Assembly: GCA_029556615.1 (NCBI GenBank)
Contig: JAKQDD010000100.1
Coordinates: forward strand, 1-64,000
Source of the DNA: Verrucomicrobiota bacterium
Lineage (GTDB): Bacteria; Verrucomicrobiota; Verrucomicrobiia; Limisphaerales; J093
Length of the DNA: 64,000 nt
Direction of reading: 5' to 3'
A program made the translations under genes and the position numbers. Under the pieces are notes generated by a model. It was given only the letters and a program-made list of their open reading frames with translations, made no database searches and had not been told where the DNA came from. Below, in pieces: positions 55,629 to 64,000 of this stretch. Within the stretch, counting starts at the first letter, position 1. Each line of letters starts with the position of its first letter.

Positions 55629-56181
55629 TGGCTCGCCACCCTACCAACCCCCGCCTCCCGCCGCCAGCCCCAATCCGCTGACTCGCAGCCGCAACAAAGC
55701 GCAAGGGAGTCTCGACACCGCAGTCAGTTCCTTTGTCCCCAATCCCTTGGTTCTCCCCCTGCCAATCGGCGATCCGCCCTGTATCGGTGAGTAAGCCCTC
55801 TCTGCGGTCCTGCACTGCGAAGCACCAGACCGCGGAGCAGTCTCGTCCGTCGCATTCCAAGGTCCCTGAAGACCTTCGCAGAATCGGCAAGCCCGCCCGA
55901 CGTCATCGAGGGCGGCGTGGAACCTATCAAGTGCCCCTCGTCCAAAACGCCCGTCATCCCGTTCGATCCCGATCCCGATACCGATGCCGACGAGGATTCC
56001 ACGCCGAACGTTGCTTATCCGACGGCCGGTTCGTCCATTTAGGCTCTGTGCAAAAACTACTTCCGACTTTGGCGGGAGCGCCGCCGGGCCCGATGCGAAG
56101 ACCTCGACGGCGCTCAGGGAGAGGGATCAAGGAAGAGGGGTCCCGGCAGCGGTGTAGCTCAGCGGACCGGCCCGTAGAACC
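55629..56181. other. Gene-free stretch before THR-13
   Basis: About 550 bp. Frames on both strands (for example 55513-55890 and 55724-56002, minus) have no ribosome-binding site or family and are not called. At 56146-56166 GCGGTGTAGCTCAGCGGA resembles the first 20 bases of a tRNA, directly followed by THR-13; no matching 3' half is present. Nothing else is supported. Confidence 0.4.
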
Positions 56182-56361
56182 CTAGCGAGGCGTGCCTCAG
56201 ACCCAGTCGAGTCCTCAGGTTCATGAAGACCCTGCTGTGCCTGCCCACCCTCTGTTCCGCGCCTCGCTAATGTAGAGTCCTCGGAGGCCGGGGTCGGGTT
56301 TGGAACGGCAGGGGCCAAACTTGACCTGTTGACCACACATTCCAGAAGTCGAGGACTCTAG
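56182..56361 (+). repeat. THR-13, full copy
   Basis: 180 bp, CTAG at both ends, subfamily B. Left flank is a tRNA-like fragment; no gene ends here. Confidence 0.95.
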
Positions 56362-56774
56362 CTCTGAGGCTCCTCCTGGGCGCGCTTCCGGTCTGCACAC
56401 TCCCTGCAGTGCAATCGGTGAGAATCGTGCACGGCTGACAAGATTTGCAGACAGCGAAATGGGGAAGTGCTTCACCGATTCGGGGCGAAGCGCAGATGGG
56501 ACGGCATGAGGACAAGGGGATCGGAGGCAGACTCCCGGGGCCCTGTTCCTTTGTACCCGTTCCATGCGCGACAGCGCCCTCGCAGCGCGGCGACCCGCGG
56601 GACCGTCGGAGCCGGACGCGGACGCAAGGGCTCAGAGCTTGGGTTGCGGCCAAGCCGCGCTGCGTCCAGCACCCGCCACCGGCCCGGCGCAAGATCCCCC
56701 CGCGTGCTTCTTCTCGCGCAAGAGCCGGCCATCCCGGCGATGCCCAATCGACCCCGGTCAATCCTGCGGTCCAC
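56362..56774. other. Intergenic stretch after THR-13
   Basis: About 410 bp with one copy of the ~90-bp dispersed repeat (56581-56668). No gene is supported; frames here are short and lack family similarity. Confidence 0.5.
56581..56668 (-). repeat. Dispersed ~90-bp repeat, copy 2
   Basis: The reverse complement matches 32282-32371: (G)ACGCAGCGCGGCTTGG near one end, CGGCTCCGACGG in the middle, GCCGCGCTGCG at the other end. Both copies lie near genes for extracellular proteins. Confidence 0.8.
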
Positions 56775-58502
56775 TCACTCCCGCCGGACGCGGTAGATGA
56801 CCGACTCCGGGGCAGCCGGAAGCTCGATGCGGCGGGAGGCGCCCGTGAGGGTGTAGGTGAGGACCGGCTGCCAGGTTGCCCATTGGCTGAAGTCGGTGGT
56901 CTGGAGGAGAGTATACTCGCCCGCCGCTTGGCCGTAGACAACCAGTGCGCGGGTGCCATCCGGGTCGAGGGTCGGCGTCAAGAACGGCGCCCCGCCAGCC
57001 AGCTCGATCGCCCGATAGAAGGCAGTCGGCGGTCCGCTTTCAACCCCCGGCACAGCCGCCGACACGGCGGTCAGCGGAATCCGGGTGAACACGCTCCAGC
57101 TGGCTGCTTCGGCTGGGGCGACGGACGACTCGATGGCACAGACCGATCCGGGATGACCGAACAGAGTGAGTTCCCGCGCACCATCGGCGCCGCGGGTGGC
57201 TTCGAGCACCGGTTGGTCGCCGACGATCACAATCCGGCCCGACTGAGACAAGCGATGGACGATGGGGGTTCCGTCCGGCAGCGTTGCGGCGAGATCCGCC
57301 CCCTGGATCGTCAGAATGCCCGAAGGCGAGCCCACGGGGGCGGTGAACCCGAGTTGGACGAGGGTGCCGTGCGCGGGGATCCGCTGGCCGTGGCGAGCGA
57401 CCAAGTCCAGGCGGCATGAGGCGGGACTCGATCGCACCACGCCCGAGGCGTCGGGGTCGATCCCGGTCGCCAAGTCGGTCAAGACCAACTGCTCGAAGCG
57501 GCTGGCGTCCAAACCGAGGACGACGCTCAAGGCGGCGAGGCCTTCGCTCGAGTCGAGGGAGATAGCGACGCCACCGCGATCGCCGGCGAGCACGGCCGTC
57601 GAGCCCAGGCGCAAGGTGACATAATCGAGGCCGAATGCCGCCAGGCTGGCCTGGGCGATCGTGAACGCATCGGTGAACTCGACGGTGAATTGCTCGACCA
57701 CGCTGGTGCGTCCGCGCCCGAGCAGCTCGAGGGTGAACTGCTGGTTCCCCTGGGGATCGAACTGGCCGCCGCCAAGCGCAAAGAGGTCGTTCAAACTGAA
57801 GAACACCTGGTTGGTACCGGTTCCGTCGCCCACGACGGCGGCCAGTGCGTGCGCGGCGTCCGGATGCGAAAGCAGCACGATGCGTCCGAAGGTATCGACC
57901 CCGGGCACATCGAGCACCAGTTGCTGGGAGTTCACGACAAAGGCGCTCGACAGGGGCAATGTGACAGCCGGCAGCGGGCCATCGCCCGGTACCCCTTGGG
58001 TCATGCCGTCAGCGAAGATCGCCGCCGGACGGTAGTAGTAGGTGGCGCCCGGCTGGCAACCGCTCACTCGCACGTGGACGAGGTTCTGGTCGCGGGTCTC
58101 GCGCCGGAGATCAGCTTTGAACTGGCGCTGGTCGTAGTCCGAGTACGCACCGGGGCTGCCAGTCTCGATCGGATAGAACTCGACGGCGAGTTGGCCGGTG
58201 AGCTCGACCGCGCCGGCAGAGTCGGCGAACACACCCAGCGACGGCGTCGAGGCGGGCGCACGCCAGACGACGCTGAACGAGCTCGGCGTCACGTTCGCCA
58301 GCGTCACGTGGCTGATGGAGGCCGCCACCACCGCCGAACCGCCAAGCGCAATCACGCCGGCCACAGCCCCGACGAGGCGCCCGACACGCCGCTCGATCCG
58401 CTGCAAGGCGCCTGCCGTCGGCCGCGCCCTTCCCCGTCCCGCAGCGCGCTCCATCCCGTCGGGCCGGCGCGACGCGGAGCAATGATGTCGATGTGCGTTC
58501 AT
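56775..58502 (-). CDS. Secreted protein with fibronectin-III-like and cohesin-like parts
   Basis: 575 residues. N-terminal basic stretch and helix (LVGAVAGVIALGGSAVVAA) act as signal peptide; a later ATG (residue 17) could also start it. Residues ~60-160 (SHVTLANVTPSSFSVVWRAPA, YYYRPAAIFADG) look like an Fn3-type unit. A middle part (VLDVPGVDTFGRIVLLSHPDA, FSLNDLFALGGGQFDPQGNQQF, QASLAAFGLDYVTLRLG) has the amphipathic strand pattern seen in cohesin/dockerin-neighbour proteins. The end (YTLLQTTDFSQWATWQPVL) is the beta-sandwich tail of many Verrucomicrobia secreted proteins. Its ATG overlaps the stop of the rhodanese gene (ATGA). Confidence 0.7.
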   Translation of the reverse strand: MNAHRHHCSASRRPDGMERAAGRGRARPTAGALQRIERRVGRLVGAVAGVIALGGSAVVAASISHVTLANVTPSSFSVVWRAPASTPSLGVFADSAGAVELTGQLAVEFYPIETGSPGAYSDYDQRQFKADLRRETRDQNLVHVRVSGCQPGATYYYRPAAIFADGMTQGVPGDGPLPAVTLPLSSAFVVNSQQLVLDVPGVDTFGRIVLLSHPDAAHALAAVVGDGTGTNQVFFSLNDLFALGGGQFDPQGNQQFTLELLGRGRTSVVEQFTVEFTDAFTIAQASLAAFGLDYVTLRLGSTAVLAGDRGGVAISLDSSEGLAALSVVLGLDASRFEQLVLTDLATGIDPDASGVVRSSPASCRLDLVARHGQRIPAHGTLVQLGFTAPVGSPSGILTIQGADLAATLPDGTPIVHRLSQSGRIVIVGDQPVLEATRGADGARELTLFGHPGSVCAIESSVAPAEAASWSVFTRIPLTAVSAAVPGVESGPPTAFYRAIELAGGAPFLTPTLDPDGTRALVVYGQAAGEYTLLQTTDFSQWATWQPVLTYTLTGASRRIELPAAPESVIYRVRRE

Positions 58503-59365
58503 GGCTGGGAAAGCGGCAGGGCGGCGTTGGCGGGAAGTTGGACGGACAGATCCGTGCCGCGGCGTTGCAGGCCGGGCTCGCCGCGGCGTTCGAGGCTTGA
58601 TTCGCCCCCGAGCAGGATCGCGAACCGGGTGATCCCCTGGGCCTTCAGCGTCCGCGCCATCCGGGCGGCGGCGCCGTCGTTGCAGTCGATCAATACCAGC
58701 AGGGGCGGGGTTGGGGCGGTCGAACTGGCCGAGGCCAATCGGGCCGTCGAGGTCTCGAATGGCGAGCGAACGACGCGCGCCTGGGGGAATTCGGCCTGCA
58801 GGTCTGTCAACGGCCGGACCCCGGCGCCGGGACTCGTTGAGGCGACCCGGACGCGGGGATCGGCGTCAGGGTGTCGCAGATCGACGAGCAGCACATCGGG
58901 CCCCTCGAGTTCCTTGAGCGCAGCGTACGTGAGCGTGGCCGTGCGTTCCGGTTCGAGACCGGGCCGGCGGGTGGTTGCGCCTCCGAGCGTCTCCCAGGCC
59001 GGCAAGCCGCCGTCGAGCACCTCGGCGCGGATGCCCGGCTTCTGGTTCAGCGCAGCCGCAGCTTCGGCGGCGGCGCGCGGACTCAGACCGTCGTCGTACA
59101 CCAGCACACGGCCGAGCGGCGGCAACTTCTTCGCGGCGCAGAGGGCGGCCGGAACGCTGATCGCGCCCGGGATATGACTCCGCCGATAGGCGGCCATCGA
59201 GCGCAGATCCACGAACACGATGGACTCGCCGGCGGCGAGGTCGGCGCGGATCTGGGTCGGCGGCGTGGCGACGCAAGGCGCCAGCGCCGCCGCGAACAGG
59301 CCGAATCCCAGAACGACAGGCCGGCAGGCGCCGGCAAACCGGAAGAACCAGATCAGGGTTTTCAT
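58499..59365 (-). CDS. Secreted tandem rhodanese
   Basis: 288 residues. Signal peptide (MKTLIWFFRFAGACRPVVLG). Two rhodanese domains. The first has VLVYDDGLSPRAA, with aspartate in the catalytic position as in non-catalytic N-terminal domains of thiosulfate sulfurtransferases; the second has LIDCNDGAAARM with the cysteine. It would carry or transfer sulfane sulfur in the periplasm. Located between two large secreted proteins whose genes overlap or nearly touch it, so all three form one operon. Confidence 0.8.
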   Translation of the reverse strand: MKTLIWFFRFAGACRPVVLGFGLFAAALAPCVATPPTQIRADLAAGESIVFVDLRSMAAYRRSHIPGAISVPAALCAAKKLPPLGRVLVYDDGLSPRAAAEAAAALNQKPGIRAEVLDGGLPAWETLGGATTRRPGLEPERTATLTYAALKELEGPDVLLVDLRHPDADPRVRVASTSPGAGVRPLTDLQAEFPQARVVRSPFETSTARLASASSTAPTPPLLVLIDCNDGAAARMARTLKAQGITRFAILLGGESSLERRGEPGLQRRGTDLSVQLPANAALPLSQP

Positions 59366-59368
59366 CGC

Positions 59369-62300
59369 TTAACGGGGTTGAAAGTTCTGGATGGGCCGAA
59401 CGAGGTCGAGCATCAGCACGGCCACCTTCGGAATGGGAAAGTCCTGGCCGACCAGCGCGCCGTCCTGGACAAGCGCCACCCGCCACCGGCCGGACTCGGC
59501 GTCGAGCAGGCGAAGGCCGCGAGCGTTCTCCAGCCCGAGCTGGCGGAGCAGGCCGAATGCGGTGAGTTCGCTCGGGAATCGCGCGCAGCTGAAGACGCTG
59601 AGCCCGGCTGGCAGCGACAGCGGACCCACAGCGTCCAATCCAAGGTCCAGCACGCGGGCCTGGTTGAATCGGATCCAGAGGAAGCCGCCGGCTTCGAGCG
59701 CAAAGTCGGGTCCGGCGGGCTGGCCGTTGACCCACTGGACGGTCTCCGTGACAACCTGCGGGACGAGTGCAACGTAACGGGTGATCTCCGTCACGCCGGC
59801 CGCGGCGTGCCAATGTGTCAACAGCGTGTGAGCGCTGCCGGCATAGGCCGCCATCGGCCGGGTGACCGCCACCGCGTTCGCGTTCGCAAACACCGGCTGG
59901 AGGAATGGAATCTCGGCCGTCAGCAGGCGGCACGCGCCAGCGTCGGCGTCCTGCCACACGAGCTGGGCGCCGGCAAGCGACGGCTGGGTCTTCAGCGAAA
60001 CGGAGTGCGTGACCGGGAACACCTGCCGGGTCGGCAGATGGAGAAGCCGAAGATTCAACGTGTCGGCGCCCATCGAATCCTCCTCGAAAACCAGCCACGG
60101 TCCGTCGAGCCGTGGCATGGACTCGTTCTCGGCCGTGTCGGTGAGCCGGATCTCACCCTGCCGGCGCCGGTCGATTCCGTAGAGATCGACCTGGCCGTGG
60201 CGGTTGTCCTGCCACACCACCCAGTCGCCGAAAACCACCGGGTGATACTGGCCGTGGGTCTCGATCGTCAGACGGCGTTCCTCCCCAGCCTCGAGATCGG
60301 CGTAATAGATCTCGCCGTAACCGACATCGCGGAAGTCCTGCCACACCACGCGGCCGGCGTGGACATCGGGATCGAGTTGATCCGCGTTGCCGGGTGAGAC
60401 GGCGAACGTCGCGCCGGTGCGGAGATTCCGAGCCTGCACCAACCAGGGGGCGCGCGGTTCCAGGCTCGATCGCGCCGAGCAGACCACCCACGGCCAATCG
60501 ATCGCGGGCCGGATCTCGTCGATCGCGGCGCTGCCGGTGATCGGCACGGGCGCTCCGCTGCTTTCGAGATCGACCAGGAGCAGATCCCAATTGCCGTTCG
60601 CCTGACGCGCTTGCCAGACAACGTAGCGGCCGTCGGTGCGCGGGTTCTCCTGGCTGAGCCGCCCCTGGGTCAGCGGCCGGATGACCCGGCTGGGATCGGC
60701 GAGATCCACGGCGTAGACCTGCCAGAAACCGTCGCTCTGGTCCTGCCACACCGCCCAATGGCCGCGGGCGTGCGGGTTCCTGGGACCGCGCGCCGCGTCG
60801 GCGAGAAGCGCCGGTTCACCGGCGGCATCCCGGACCCGGACGATGCGGGTGGCAAAGGTCGTGTGCCCCAGTGCGTCGGTGAGCGTCAGCCGCACGGTGT
60901 ACCATCCCGGCGGAGCGAGCGCGCCGGACAGGTTGCGGCCTGTCCACTCGAATGTTCGCACCCCGGCGCCGACGTCCGGCAGCGTCTCGTGATAGACGAT
61001 CTCGAGCGCGGCCAGGTCGGAGCCGTACCCCGGATCGACGGTCCACGCGAGAGTGCTGGCCTGGTCCGCAGCTTGCCAGGCACCCTCGACCTTCCCGATG
61101 ACCGACAGCCGGTGAGCGCCCTTGTCGAGTCCGACGAGTTCGATCGGCTGGGCGACGGCCCGCTCCGGGCGGTAGTACCCGCCATCGAGCGTCCATCGGT
61201 AGTCCGTAACCCCGGCACCGCCCACGACCAGTGTGGCCGAAGTGTCGCGCGTCGGCGTCGCCGGCGCGCCGCTGATCCGTGTCGGCGGCGCGCTGGGATC
61301 CACGGTCCAGCTCACCGTGACCGCTCGCGCAGCCGCCTGGTAACCGCCGTAACGCGATCGCCCCCGAACCGCCAGCGAGTGAGCGCCCGGCGCCAGGTTC
61401 GACAGGCGCAAGGGCTGCCCCACAGGTTGGTCGGCCGACCATCCCCCGCCGTCCACGGTGTAGCTGTAGAAGTCGACGGCTTCGCCGCCAACAACAAGGT
61501 CGGCCCCCGTATCCGCCGTGGGCGACGACGGCACGTTCGCCACCGTGACAAACCCGAGGACGCCGGCAAACACGTCCACCGCGGCGGTCACCATGGTCGG
61601 ATTGGGCTGCGCCTGGAAGCGGAAACGCGCCGCTACGGGGCGCACCGAGAGCGAATCCGACGCTGGAAAGAGCTCCGAGCCCGCCAGGTCGAGCTGGGCA
61701 AAGCCCATCGCCTCCGGGCCGGACAGGACAAGAACCGCGGTGCGATCCTCCTCGCGGTTGCCGGCGGCGTCCGTCGCGTAGTAGGCCAGACCGTACTCGC
61801 CCGGCGCCGTCAGCTGGAAGGGCACCGCCGGCCGGAAGGCGGAGTTGGTCAGGCTGTAGTAGATACTGACCGGGTTCTCGTCCTCGGAGAGGAAGAACAT
61901 CTGCGTCTCGGGCGAGACATAGAACCGCTGGTTGGATTCGACGACGGGGCCGGCGAAGTGCAGGGTCGTGGCCGGCGCGTTGGTGTCGGCCGCGCCAGCC
62001 GCGTACGTGAGGGTGTACGCCTGCGCGCCGATCCCCACGTGATCGAGCAGGTTCAAATAGGCGAGACGCGCGTTGCTCTGTCGGGTGTAGCGGACGTGGG
62101 TCCACACGTTGTTCGGGTTGATCACCCGGCCATCCGAGCGAACAACCCGCGCGATGCCCAGCCGCGCCTGCCCCGGATCGGCCAGCCGGACGTACCCCCA
62201 GCCTTCGGTGTTCGCAACTGCTCGGATCTCGACACTCGACCCGGGTGCGGCGACGCCGGTCACCGAAGCGCTCTCGACGGGATGCACGGGCAGGATCAGC

Positions 62301-64000
62301 CCGTCGCTCCCGTACAGGGTGTCGGGCAGCATCTCCGCGTCACGGTCGGTGTCCGCGAGAAAATCCTTGAGATCATCCCGCCCGGGCAGATCGTCGAGAA
62401 CCTCGTGCGCGATGAAATGAGCGGCCAGTGACTTGATGACCGAGGTCTCCTCCCCGCCCAGCTCGGAGGCGTGGCGGTAGGACGCCTTGAACTCGATGAA
62501 CTCCCCGCTGAGCGAGGTGATCATGTCCCAGGCGCCCTTGCGGGTCTGGCCCGGCTCGAGATCGCCCAAGTCAAGCAACAGACTCGAGGCGCGCGCCGCG
62601 TCGTCGACACGCGCCCCCAGCAGCCGCGCGATCAACAACAGGTTCTGCCGGTTCTCGACGATCTTCGGCTGTTGCGAATCGATGCGAACCCGGTGCGCGG
62701 CTCCGTACCCGGCGTTCTTGACGAGCACGCCGAGGGTGAACGGGATGGGGCTTTCAACCTCGGGGGTGAACGGATCGTCCCCCTGAACGTCCCGAGGCTG
62801 GAAGTAGGTGATTTCCAGCTGCGGCTCGGGTTTGACGAAGATGGTGTCAGCGATCACGGTGAGCACCTCAGCCGGCAGGTCGACGCCGCTCATCCGGCCG
62901 GCCAAACGGCAACCCACCCGGTAACGGACACCGTCGGGACTCGTGCCGCCGGCACTGATCTTGGGGATGATGAACCACCGCGCAATGGCCTTCCGCGTGG
63001 GCTGAATCACCCCGCGGCCATCGACCGCCGTGACGTTCTCCAGCTCCGGCGCCCGCACGAAGAACACTGCGGTCGCGTCGTTGACAACGCCGTTGGTCGA
63101 GAGCAACGGATTCTCGAAGGTGAGCGCAGCCGAGAAATCGGTGATCGGCTCGCGGCTGTCGTTGTCCGTGACTTCCAGCCGGGCCAGGAACCCGATCCGC
63201 TCGAGGGTCAGTTCCTGTTCAATGACAATCTTCGCGCCGGCGCAAACCCCCTGGAATTGCTGCTGGGCCCGGGCCGGCGCGCTCAGAGCCAGCCACACCC
63301 CAAGCCAGGCGCACACCCACGCTGCACACCCCCGCTTCCGTCCTTGCCGCCCCTTCCGTCCCTTCCCACCCTTCCCACCCCTCCCGCGCGAGGAGGTCGC
63401 GTCGGGCAGACGCGGAGCCGATGCCGCCCGATAACCACATCCCTCATGCACCAACACGCCGTTGGCGTAGTGGACCGTGTCGCCGTGCAGGCGCAGCGAA
63501 TACACCCGGGCCGATCCGACGCACGCCTCGTTGGCCACAACCTCGACGCGGCGACCGTGTTCGTCGAGCAGCCCGGCGCCTACGGGCACGCGGACCGCTT
63601 CCGTCCAACCCCGGCCATCGACCCAAACGAGATGCTCATCGGTGACTCGCAACGGGCCGGCCTCGCTGGAATCGGTCCGCGCCCGCCAGCGCAGCTCGCG
63701 GAGGTTCTCGACCGCACGAACACTCACCTCGCCAACCGTCGCGCAGCGCTCCAGCTCCGCGTCGGACCGGACGCGATCACCGACACGAACCGTCTCGACA
63801 GGCACCTCGCGACCGTCCGCCATCCGGATCCGCGTGCCCGCCGCCAGACACGGCGGGCTCTTCCAGTTGACCGTCGTCACTGACTGCGGCGGCGGCGTCG
63901 AGGCGAACGGACGCGGCTTCGCCTTAGGCGAAGGATCGCCGAACCCGAACGTGTTGGCGATGTTGTGAATCAGCCATTCGCCGAAGCAGACCACCCAACT
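59369..64000 (-). CDS. Very large Hint-domain protein with internal signal peptide (5' end beyond the window)
   Basis: At least 1541 residues; the frame is open at base 64000 and may start outside. Residues ~49-185 are an intein/Hint-type domain: CLAAGTRIRMADGREVPVE at its start, VTDEHLVW with the TxxH motif, VHYANGVLVHEGC at its end. Then comes a G-rich stretch (GRGGKGGKGRKGRQGRKRG) and a complete signal peptide (AAWVCAWLGVWLALSAPARA). The rest is extracellular: beta domains, then TolB-like propeller repeats (HWAVWQDQSDGFWQVYAVDL, RYVVWQARQANGNWDLLLVDL and more). A fusion of two genes is possible. Ends four bases before the rhodanese. Confidence 0.75.
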   Translation of the reverse strand, partial: SWVVCFGEWLIHNIANTFGFGDPSPKAKPRPFASTPPPQSVTTVNWKSPPCLAAGTRIRMADGREVPVETVRVGDRVRSDAELERCATVGEVSVRAVENLRELRWRARTDSSEAGPLRVTDEHLVWVDGRGWTEAVRVPVGAGLLDEHGRRVEVVANEACVGSARVYSLRLHGDTVHYANGVLVHEGCGYRAASAPRLPDATSSRGRGGKGGKGRKGRQGRKRGCAAWVCAWLGVWLALSAPARAQQQFQGVCAGAKIVIEQELTLERIGFLARLEVTDNDSREPITDFSAALTFENPLLSTNGVVNDATAVFFVRAPELENVTAVDGRGVIQPTRKAIARWFIIPKISAGGTSPDGVRYRVGCRLAGRMSGVDLPAEVLTVIADTIFVKPEPQLEITYFQPRDVQGDDPFTPEVESPIPFTLGVLVKNAGYGAAHRVRIDSQQPKIVENRQNLLLIARLLGARVDDAARASSLLLDLGDLEPGQTRKGAWDMITSLSGEFIEFKASYRHASELGGEETSVIKSLAAHFIAHEVLDDLPGRDDLKDFLADTDRDAEMLPDTLYGSDGLILPVHPVESASVTGVAAPGSSVEIRAVANTEGWGYVRLADPGQARLGIARVVRSDGRVINPNNVWTHVRYTRQSNARLAYLNLLDHVGIGAQAYTLTYAAGAADTNAPATTLHFAGPVVESNQRFYVSPETQMFFLSEDENPVSIYYSLTNSAFRPAVPFQLTAPGEYGLAYYATDAAGNREEDRTAVLVLSGPEAMGFAQLDLAGSELFPASDSLSVRPVAARFRFQAQPNPTMVTAAVDVFAGVLGFVTVANVPSSPTADTGADLVVGGEAVDFYSYTVDGGGWSADQPVGQPLRLSNLAPGAHSLAVRGRSRYGGYQAAARAVTVSWTVDPSAPPTRISGAPATPTRDTSATLVVGGAGVTDYRWTLDGGYYRPERAVAQPIELVGLDKGAHRLSVIGKVEGAWQAADQASTLAWTVDPGYGSDLAALEIVYHETLPDVGAGVRTFEWTGRNLSGALAPPGWYTVRLTLTDALGHTTFATRIVRVRDAAGEPALLADAARGPRNPHARGHWAVWQDQSDGFWQVYAVDLADPSRVIRPLTQGRLSQENPRTDGRYVVWQARQANGNWDLLLVDLESSGAPVPITGSAAIDEIRPAIDWPWVVCSARSSLEPRAPWLVQARNLRTGATFAVSPGNADQLDPDVHAGRVVWQDFRDVGYGEIYYADLEAGEERRLTIETHGQYHPVVFGDWVVWQDNRHGQVDLYGIDRRRQGEIRLTDTAENESMPRLDGPWLVFEEDSMGADTLNLRLLHLPTRQVFPVTHSVSLKTQPSLAGAQLVWQDADAGACRLLTAEIPFLQPVFANANAVAVTRPMAAYAGSAHTLLTHWHAAAGVTEITRYVALVPQVVTETVQWVNGQPAGPDFALEAGGFLWIRFNQARVLDLGLDAVGPLSLPAGLSVFSCARFPSELTAFGLLRQLGLENARGLRLLDAESGRWRVALVQDGALVGQDFPIPKVAVLMLDLVRPIQNFQPR
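63343..63396 (-). repeat. G-rich 9-10 bp tandem units in the Hint-protein gene
   Basis: Minus strand: GGGTGGGAA twice, GGGACGGAA, GGGGCGGCAA, GGACGG. Encodes the GKGGKGRKGRQGR linker between Hint domain and internal signal peptide. Confidence 0.75.

Noticed and set aside
56041..56060. GGCTCTGTGCAAAAACTACT resembling an IS terminal repeat
   Set aside because: No matching inverted copy, target duplication or transposase gene is visible.

Overview
The window is a GC-rich bacterial chromosome segment, most likely from a member of the Verrucomicrobiota (Limisphaerales/Pedosphaera-like). The pointers are two prepilin-type proteins with the FTLIELLVV(I/M)AII start and the long C-terminal region typical of PVC bacteria, a PEP-CTERM protein, a DUF1080 protein, a GH106-like glycosidase, a pyrophosphate-type phosphofructokinase and several large secreted proteins. 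Lineage is an inference from protein families; no rRNA gene is present.

Layout. 1-4291 (minus): Mrp/Mnh cation/proton antiporter operon (E, F, G, MbhD-like, MbhE-MnhB fusion, C, D), running off the left edge. 4491-7400: M50 protease, hibernation factor and the divergent regulator nhaR. 7321-9643: a kinase/GH4 sugar pair. 9664-13215: ribD, ftsY, PHP phosphatase and nusB. 13312-28059: CvpA-like, FtsB-like, cupin, ligA, squalene/phytoene synthase, GH106-like, prepilin and TRIC genes. 28060-29493: a gene-free patchwork of repeats. 29494-40578: secreted and envelope proteins, hflX, nnrDE, a second prepilin, and a DUF1080 gene. 40630-46364: tRNA-Leu(GAG), PPi-PFK, ceramidase-like, CBS and APC permease. 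46369-52767: an acyl-CoA dehydrogenase/ETF-QO-ferredoxin/EtfBA cluster. 52849-55628: folA, amidase, thyA, HicB-like. 56775-64000: an operon with a very large Hint-domain protein, a tandem rhodanese and a secreted protein.

The most striking signal is a dispersed repeat of 180-182 bp, called THR (two-hairpin repeat) here. There are eleven full-length copies and five fragments in 64 kb, in both orientations. Each copy is bounded by CTAG (or a one-base variant) and holds two adjacent long-range inverted repeats with 11-bp arms (TAGCGAGGCGC/GCGCCTCGCTA, then AGAGTCCTCGA/TCGAGGACTCT). Eight genes end exactly at a copy, and in seven the stop codon is the TAG of the terminal CTAG. I count only nine TAG stops among roughly 50 complete genes, so seven of nine belong to this repeat. 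Read leftwards, THR also carries a small ORF ([14 protein letters not shown]) with its own ribosome-binding site. Two genes, a prepilin and an amidase, start inside it, and a third (M50 protease) overlaps its stop codon.

Further repeats (a ~100-bp companion module, a ~90-bp family with two copies, a 12-unit heptamer array inside ribD) show a genome rich in small interspersed elements. No transposase is visible in the window. Start and end coordinates come from reading frames; family assignments come from recognised motifs, not from database searches.
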